A DNA stretch of 17,587 nt from an uncultured Mycoplasmatota bacterium (GTDB lineage Bacteria > Bacillota_I > Bacilli_A > RF39 > UBA660), in the NCBI GenBank assembly GCA_900550255.1, contig URQZ01000019.1, forward strand, positions 1 to 17,587, read 5' to 3'. The notes below the pieces were generated by a model that saw only the letters and a program-made list of their open reading frames with translations, was not told the origin of the DNA and did no database searches. The position numbers were made by a program, and so were the translations under genes. Positions 13,339 through 17,587 of the stretch are shown piece after piece; the first letter of the stretch is position 1, and each line of letters opens with the position of its first letter.

Positions 13339-13877
13339 GTATATACTTTAGAATTATTTTTTCTATTAATATGATCAATAATAATATCATATAAGAAATC
13401 ATATTCTTTTGGGAAAGTAAAGAATCCTTCTTCTAAATAATTTCTTTGTTCTTCATCAGATTCAGTTACAAAATCAAAAACTTCTTTACGACCTTTAACA
13501 ATTTTTGATTTAGAACCTAATTTTATCATCATTTCATTACGACTAATAATTTCAATTTGTTCTAAGATTTCTTTTTCAGAATCTGTTCCTCTTCTAACAA
13601 AACCTTTAAAAATAGAATCAAAACTATCATCAATTGCATAATAATTTAAATCAACTTTATTTGTAATATCGTTATAAAATACAACCTTTCTTATTGTCCA
13701 TTTTTCATTATTTGCCTTTGAAATAGAATAAATTAAATATTCTAAAACTTCATCTAAACTAAATTTGGTTTTATTTCTAAAACTATTTTTTGCTTCTAAT
13801 CCTAATTTATAATTTTGATTAAATAAATCACTTATTTTTTCAGCCTCTAATTCATAATTAAACCCTTGATTTTCCAT
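13323..13877 (-). CDS. Unrecognised 184-aa soluble protein on the minus strand
   Basis: The only minus-strand gene I accept here. It starts at the ATG complementary to 13875-13877 with a G-rich ribosome-binding site (13886-13890) 8 nt upstream; an extra TTG codon before it is not needed. The product is soluble and charged: a helical N-terminal third with an acidic repeat of Leu and Asn, a central part with beta-like KWTIRKVVFYNDIT and VDLNYYAIDDSFDSI, and a helical C-terminus. I recognise no domain or catalytic motif. It sits between sigF and spoVA, both sporulation loci, but faces the other way and has a housekeeping-type promoter at 13911-13939, so a sporulation role cannot be inferred from position. 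It shares a bidirectional terminator with sigF. Confidence 0.75.
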   Translation of the reverse strand: MENQGFNYELEAEKISDLFNQNYKLGLEAKNSFRNKTKFSLDEVLEYLIYSISKANNEKWTIRKVVFYNDITNKVDLNYYAIDDSFDSIFKGFVRRGTDSEKEILEQIEIISRNEMMIKLGSKSKIVKGRKEVFDFVTESDEEQRNYLEEGFFTFPKEYDFLYDIIIDHINRKNNSKVYTKKAI

Positions 13878-13910
13878 CAAAAAAGCCCCCTTTTTAATAA
13901 TTTAGTCGCT

Positions 13911-13939
13911 ATAATACAACAAAAAATTAAATTTGTAAA
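13911..13939 (-). promoter_or_regulatory. Housekeeping promoter of the minus-strand gene
   Basis: On the minus strand, TTTACA (complement of 13934-13939), a 17-bp spacer and TATTAT (complement of 13911-13916). The start would be near 13904, with the ribosome-binding site at 13886-13890. Confidence 0.72.
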
Positions 13940-13946
13940 GGGTTTT

Positions 13947-13975
13947 GTATAAAAAAATTTAAAAAATACATAATA
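13947..13975 (+). promoter_or_regulatory. Sigma-F/sigma-G type forespore promoter of spoVA
   Basis: GTATA (13947-13951) fits the -35 consensus GNATR, and CATAATA (13969-13975) fits the -10 consensus CATNNTA of sigma-F/G, with a 17-bp spacer. Both elements match fully. The start would be near 13982, at the GGAGG (13982-13986) itself. In Bacillus spoVA is a sigma-G operon. Confidence 0.75.
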
Positions 13976-13992
13976 AAATAAGGAGGAATAAT

Positions 13993-14439
13993 ATGGAAAA
14001 AAATAAATATAAGGATTTGGTAAGTAGCCATACACCAAAAGAAAATCGTCTTTATAATGGAATGATTGCTTTTATAATTGGAGGAATTATGGGAGTAATT
14101 GGAGAAATTTTAGTTGAAATGTATTCTTACTACTTAAATATCCCAACTAAAGAAGCAGGACCATTTATGATAATCACTTTAATTTTTATAGGATGTTTAC
14201 TTACATGTTTTGGCTTTTTTGATAAATGGGTTAATTTTGCGAAAGCAGGACTTATTGTTCCAATTACAGGTTTTGCGCATTCTATGATGAGTGCGGCATT
14301 AGATTATAGAAAAGAAGGATTGGTTACAGGACTTGGTGCGAGTATGCTTAAACTAGCAGGCTCAGTTATTATTTTTGGCGTTGTTAGTGCTTATGTATTT
14401 GGACTTATAAGAATCTTATTATTTGGAGGTCAAGTATGA
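13993..14439 (+). CDS. spoVAC: Stage V sporulation protein AC
   Basis: SpoVAC is an inner-membrane channel component of the spore that passes dipicolinic acid during sporulation and germination and can act as a mechanosensitive channel. At 148 residues it has family length. The N-terminus includes YKDLVSSHTPKENRLYN, followed by three or four membrane segments (about 25-46, 57-75, 82-103, 113-145) and the conserved stretch FDKWVNFAKAGLIVPITGFA (76-95). GGAGG lies 6 nt before the ATG. It opens a three-gene spoVA operon and overlaps spoVAD by 4 nt (ATGA). The forespore-type promoter immediately upstream fits its role. Confidence 0.96.
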   Translation: MEKNKYKDLVSSHTPKENRLYNGMIAFIIGGIMGVIGEILVEMYSYYLNIPTKEAGPFMIITLIFIGCLLTCFGFFDKWVNFAKAGLIVPITGFAHSMMSAALDYRKEGLVTGLGASMLKLAGSVIIFGVVSAYVFGLIRILLFGGQV

Positions 14440-15425
14440 CATTTAAATATAAAAATGTATATATAAATGAAACGTCAACTGTAACTGGACCTTATGAGAA
14501 AAATGGACCATTAAGTAATTACTTTGATAAAAGTTTTAATGATTTTTATTTTGGGAAAAAAACTTGGGAACAAGCTGAAAGCAAATTAATTGAAGAAAGT
14601 GTAGATATGTTACTTGGAAAAATAGGAACGACAAGGTTTGATATTGATTTATTTATATCAGGAGATTTATTAAATCAGATTGTAGCATCTAATTATGCCG
14701 CTAATAATTTAAAAATACCTTATTTAGGGATATATAATGCTTGTGCAACTAGCGTAGAAGGATTAATAATTGCTTCAAATATGATTGAGGCAAAACAAAT
14801 AAAAAATTGCATCTGTACAACATCATCTCATAATAATGCAGCTGAAAAACAATTTCGTTATCCTGTTGAATACGGAGGACCTAAACCTAAGACAGCGACA
14901 TTTACAACAACTGGTAGTGCTAGTGCTTATTTAACAAGTATTAAAAAGGGCATAAGAGTAGAAAGTGGAACAATTGGAATAGTTGCTGATTTAGGAATAA
15001 AAGATGCTTATCACATGGGAGCTGTAATGGCACCGGCTTGTGCAGATACTATTTTTAGACATTTAAATGATACTAAAAGAGATGCAAGTTACTATGATCT
15101 TATATTAAGTGGGGATTTAGGTATATATGGTAAAGAAATTTTAATTGATTATATGCAAACAGAATATGGGATAGAATTAAAAAACTACAATGATACTGCT
15201 ACTATGATATACGATTTAAATCGTCAACCAGTTTATGCTGGAGGATCAGGACCAGCTTGTGCACCGCTTGTCACATATAGCTTTATTTTTGATAAAATGC
15301 GTAAGAAAAAATTAAAAAGAGTACTACTAGTTGCAACAGGAGCTTTAATGTCACCAACAATGGTTAATGAAAAAATGACTATTCCAAGCATCGCACATGC
15401 TATTAGTTTGGAGGTTATAGAATGA
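14436..15425 (+). CDS. spoVAD: Stage V sporulation protein AD
   Basis: SpoVAD has a thiolase-like fold without thiolase activity and binds dipicolinic acid on the outer face of the spore inner membrane. Family landmarks seen are NETSTVTGPYEKNGPLSNYF near the N-terminus, FYFGKKTWEQAESKL (37-51), GIYNACATSVEGL around 97-109, SSHNNAAEKQFRYPVEYGGP (130-149), TTTGSASAYL, and GGSGPACAPLV near 268-278. The 329 residues are close to the usual 335-340. It overlaps spoVAC and spoVAE by 4 nt each (ATGA), so the three are translationally coupled and probably made in fixed proportion. GGAGG upstream of ATG 14436 supports the start. Confidence 0.97.
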   Translation: MTFKYKNVYINETSTVTGPYEKNGPLSNYFDKSFNDFYFGKKTWEQAESKLIEESVDMLLGKIGTTRFDIDLFISGDLLNQIVASNYAANNLKIPYLGIYNACATSVEGLIIASNMIEAKQIKNCICTTSSHNNAAEKQFRYPVEYGGPKPKTATFTTTGSASAYLTSIKKGIRVESGTIGIVADLGIKDAYHMGAVMAPACADTIFRHLNDTKRDASYYDLILSGDLGIYGKEILIDYMQTEYGIELKNYNDTATMIYDLNRQPVYAGGSGPACAPLVTYSFIFDKMRKKKLKRVLLVATGALMSPTMVNEKMTIPSIAHAISLEVIE

Positions 15426-15772
15426 TTTATATAAATGCTTTTATATTTGCTGGTTTTATTTGTCTATTGGGACAAATAATTTTGGATAATACCAAATTAA
15501 CGCCAGGACATGTAACAACTATCTTTGTCGTTTTGGGAGCTTTCTTAGATGTTTTTAGTATTTATGATAAATTTGTTTTATTTGCCGGTGGAGGAGCATT
15601 AGTACCTATTACTAGCTTTGGACATTTACTTATTCATGGTGCATTAGAAAAAGCTCAAGATTTTGGACTAATGGGACTAGCTATGGGAATGTTTGATTTA
15701 ACTTCATCAGGAATTATTTCAGCTATTGTTATATCATTTTTTCTATCACTTATTTTTAGTCCTAAAGATTAG
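15422..15772 (+). CDS. spoVAE: Stage V sporulation protein AE (SpoVAEb type)
   Basis: A 116-residue, almost wholly hydrophobic protein with three or four membrane helices, typical of SpoVAEb. Landmarks are FAGFICLLGQIILDNTKLTP (8-27), HVTTIFVVLGAFLDVFSIYD and FAGGGALVPITSFGHLLIHG (54-73), a segment that parallels the PITGFAHS stretch of SpoVAC, to which it is distantly related. It forms the membrane channel with SpoVAC, with SpoVAD attached. It closes the operon; a terminator follows at once, so spoVAA, AB, AEa and AF are absent here. This is the reduced AC-AD-AE set common in Clostridia and other non-Bacillus spore formers. Confidence 0.95.
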   Translation: MIYINAFIFAGFICLLGQIILDNTKLTPGHVTTIFVVLGAFLDVFSIYDKFVLFAGGGALVPITSFGHLLIHGALEKAQDFGLMGLAMGMFDLTSSGIISAIVISFFLSLIFSPKD

Positions 15773-15800
15773 AAAGTCACATTTGTGATTTTTTTTTTGT
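15773..15800 (+). terminator. Rho-independent terminator of the spoVA operon
   Basis: AAAGTCAC (15773-15780) pairs with GTGATTTT (15785-15792, one G-T) around ATTT, followed by a long T-run. It begins right after the spoVAE stop codon and shares its CACATTTGTG core with the infC operon terminator. Confidence 0.88.
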
Positions 15801-15868
15801 GAATTTATATAAAAAATAAATTTTTTAGTACAATTTTTCTATATTTTCTTTTTATTCAATCAAAAAAT

Positions 15869-15877
15869 TGTTATAAT
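15869..15877 (+). promoter_or_regulatory. Extended -10 promoter of the pyruvate kinase gene
   Basis: TGT followed by a perfect TATAAT (15872-15877). No good -35 is visible at the expected place. The start near 15884 is next to the ribosome-binding site AGGTGA (15885-15890). Confidence 0.6.
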
Positions 15878-15894
15878 ATAAAATAGGTGATACT

Positions 15895-17307
15895 ATGAAA
15901 AAAACTAAGATAATAGCGACAATTGGACCAGCTAGTATAAAAAAGGAAGTATTAAAGGAACTTATTTTAAATGGTATGGACATAGCTCGTATAAATCTAG
16001 CTTATGCAGATGGTGATTTTTGTAAAGAAGTTGTATCAAAAATAAATGAATTAAATAAGGAATTAAATACTTATGTGTCTATTATGTTTGACTTAAAAGG
16101 ACCAGATGTAAATGTTTTAAAATTTGCTGGAGGGAAAGCTTTTCTTAAACAAGGTGATACGATAAGAATTTATGATCAAAATGTTTTAGGTGATAATACC
16201 AAGTTTTCTGTAAGCTATGAACATTTTGTTCGAGAAGTAGATCTTGATACAATTATCAAAATAAATGATGGCTTAGTAGAATTACAAGTTGTAGGAAAAA
16301 CTAATGATAACTTAATTTGCGAGGTAAAAAAAGAAGGATATGTAGAAGATTATAAAAGTATCAATGTTATTGATAAAAAATTAAAAATGCCTTTTATTAG
16401 TAAAAAAGATAGAGAAGATATTAAACTTGCATGTGATTTAAATATTGACTTTTTAGCTTTATCATTTATATCAAGTTATGAAGATGTAATGAGTATTAAT
16501 GATATTTTAATTGAACTTGATAATGATCATATTGCTATTATTCCTAAAATTGAAAACGAAAGAGCTTTAGAAGATATAGATGATATTATTAAAATAAGTG
16601 ATGGTGTTATGATTGCACGTGGAGATTTAGGAGCAGAAATTCCAATGGAAAGAATTCCTGGAATTCAAAAAATAATTATTAACAAATGTCATACAGCTGG
16701 AAAAGTAAGCATTGTAGCAACTGAAATGCTATCTACTATGGAAAATGTATCACGTCCAACAAGGGCAGAGGTATCAGATGTGGCTAATGCTGTTATTGAT
16801 GGCGTCGATAATGTTATGTTATCAGGCGAGACTACGATTGGTAAATATCCAGCTCAAACTGTTGCCATGATGAATAAAATTGTTACATCAGCTGAAGAAG
16901 ATATCAATTATTATGAATTTTTAGATAAAACAATGCGAACAGAAAAACAAGATATAACAGGTTCGATCGCTCATAGTGTTGTTGAGTGTAGTAATAGATT
17001 AAAATGTGAATTTATAGTTACACCAACTATGAGTGGTTACACAGCTAAAAAAATAAGTCGTTTTAGACCAAAAGCTGTTATTTTAGCTCTTAGTCCAGAT
17101 ATTAACACAGTAAAAGAGTTAAATATGTATTATGGTGTTTATCCTATTTTGATAGATGAACTTAAATCATTTGATGAAATAATGATTAAATCAAAACAAT
17201 TAGCAAAAAAATTATTAAAAGAAGAAAAAGGAAAAATTATAATAACTGGAGGTTATCCATTTAGTGATACAAAACACACTAATTTTATGAAAATAGAAGA
17301 ATTATAA
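15895..17307 (+). CDS. pyk: Pyruvate kinase, with a divergent N-terminal active-site and potassium-site motif
   Basis: Pyruvate kinase makes ATP and pyruvate from ADP and phosphoenolpyruvate. The barrel's main catalytic parts are intact: TKIIATIGPAS (4-14), Arg 32, Lys 218 and Glu 220 (IPKIEN), ARGDLGAEIP (241-250), Thr 276 (VATEML), RPTRAEVSDVANAV (287-300) and MLSGET (308-313), then the C-terminal regulatory domain (about 345-470). Two usually invariant motifs differ. NFSHG is here N34-L-A-Y-A (Ser to Ala, His to Tyr), and DTKGPEIRT is D66-L-K-G-P-D-V-N-V. These touch the ATP- and potassium-binding site. The 470 residues fit the family. The ribosome-binding site AGGTGA is 4 nt before the ATG. 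A GH31 glycosidase follows 11 nt later in the same unit. It could be a potassium-independent form, a weak enzyme, or one of two paralogues. Confidence 0.92.
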   Translation: MKKTKIIATIGPASIKKEVLKELILNGMDIARINLAYADGDFCKEVVSKINELNKELNTYVSIMFDLKGPDVNVLKFAGGKAFLKQGDTIRIYDQNVLGDNTKFSVSYEHFVREVDLDTIIKINDGLVELQVVGKTNDNLICEVKKEGYVEDYKSINVIDKKLKMPFISKKDREDIKLACDLNIDFLALSFISSYEDVMSINDILIELDNDHIAIIPKIENERALEDIDDIIKISDGVMIARGDLGAEIPMERIPGIQKIIINKCHTAGKVSIVATEMLSTMENVSRPTRAEVSDVANAVIDGVDNVMLSGETTIGKYPAQTVAMMNKIVTSAEEDINYYEFLDKTMRTEKQDITGSIAHSVVECSNRLKCEFIVTPTMSGYTAKKISRFRPKAVILALSPDINTVKELNMYYGVYPILIDELKSFDEIMIKSKQLAKKLLKEEKGKIIITGGYPFSDTKHTNFMKIEEL

Positions 17308-17318
17308 GGGGTGAATAT

Positions 17319-17587
17319 ATGTATAATTTAGGAGACCAATTTACGTTTGATTATAGTAAGGCTATAGCAAATAAAGAAAATATTATTCAAGGGGATAAGT
17401 ATCGTTTTACAGTCTTAAGTGAAAGATTAATTAGAATGGAATATAGTGAAGAAGGATTTTTTGAAAACCGACCTACTGAACTTGTCTGGTATCGAAATAT
17501 GCCCCCCGTTAAATTTGAAAAAAGCGAAGATAGTAAATATTTACAAATAAAAACTAAATATTTTGAATTAAACTACGTTAAAAATAA
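17319..17587 (+). CDS. Glycoside hydrolase family 31 protein, N-terminal part only (cut by window end)
   Basis: The ATG at 17319 is 5 nt after AGGGGTGA (17306-17313), which overlaps the pyk stop codon. The 89 visible residues match the N-terminal beta-sandwich of GH31 enzymes (alpha-glucosidase/alpha-xylosidase type): YRFTVLSERLIRMEYSEEGF, then FENRPTELVWYRNMP and LQIKTKYFELNY. That fragment recurs in GH31 proteins of Bacillota. The catalytic barrel lies beyond the window, so substrate and integrity are unknown. Close spacing to the pyruvate kinase gene suggests one transcript, linking sugar release to the last step of glycolysis. Confidence 0.85.
   Translation, partial: MYNLGDQFTFDYSKAIANKENIIQGDKYRFTVLSERLIRMEYSEEGFFENRPTELVWYRNMPPVKFEKSEDSKYLQIKTKYFELNYVKN

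Noticed and set aside
1..17587. Mollicute genetic code with TGA as Trp
   Set aside because: TGA ends spoVAC and spoVAD in precise 4-nt overlaps with the next start, and Trp is encoded by TGG throughout.

Overview
The window is about 17.6 kb of very AT-rich DNA from a spore-forming member of the Bacillota. Evidence includes an infC-rpmI-rplT operon with an L20-type leader, ParE/ParC, a YneF (UPF0154) protein, sigma-K with a pro-sequence, a spoIIA-type locus and a spoVA operon. The base composition and gene content suggest a Bacilli lineage near the Erysipelotrichia/Mollicutes branch; no rRNA or tRNA gene is present to fix this. The standard bacterial code applies: TGA ends spoVAC and spoVAD in tight ATGA overlaps, and Trp is TGG.

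Layout. 1-636: tail of an unrecognised, possibly leucine-rich gene. 637-1040: gene-free stretch with a candidate small RNA and a cluster of competing hairpins. 1041-1286: DUF1653 protein. 1290-1555: decayed coding relic. 1599-3101: strong promoter, L20 leader with attenuator, then infC (apparent ATC start), rpmI and rplT, where L20 carries a C-terminal Rho-N/HeH-like domain. 3161-4298: small membrane protein coupled to a Fic-family protein that lacks the catalytic His. 4370-9289: parE, an unknown 119-aa gene, parC. 9367-10365: yneF and sigK. 10465-12160: PadR regulator (apparent ATT start) and a HAAS/DUF1700 membrane protein. 12216-13315: two Spo0A boxes, a SpoIIAA-like STAS protein and a sigma-F-like factor. 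13323-13877 (minus): unknown gene. 13947-15772: sigma-F/G-type promoter and spoVAC-spoVAD-spoVAE. 15895-end: divergent pyruvate kinase followed by the start of a GH31 glycosidase.

How the genes fit together. Three blocks belong to one sporulation programme. Spo0A boxes lie ahead of spoIIAA-sigF. The sigma-F product, or its relative sigma-G, should read the promoter found ahead of spoVA, whose products import dipicolinic acid into the forespore. sigK supplies the late mother-cell sigma factor. The most striking point is that the spoIIA locus has no spoIIAB anti-sigma kinase gene and its SpoIIAA-like protein has lost the phospho-acceptor Ser. The partner-switching control of sigma-F therefore looks dismantled, at least here.

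Regulation. Most promoters recognised by eye sit so close to the Shine-Dalgarno that predicted leaders are only about 10-20 nt (parC, yneF, padR, spoVAC, pyk). The infC leader is the clear exception.
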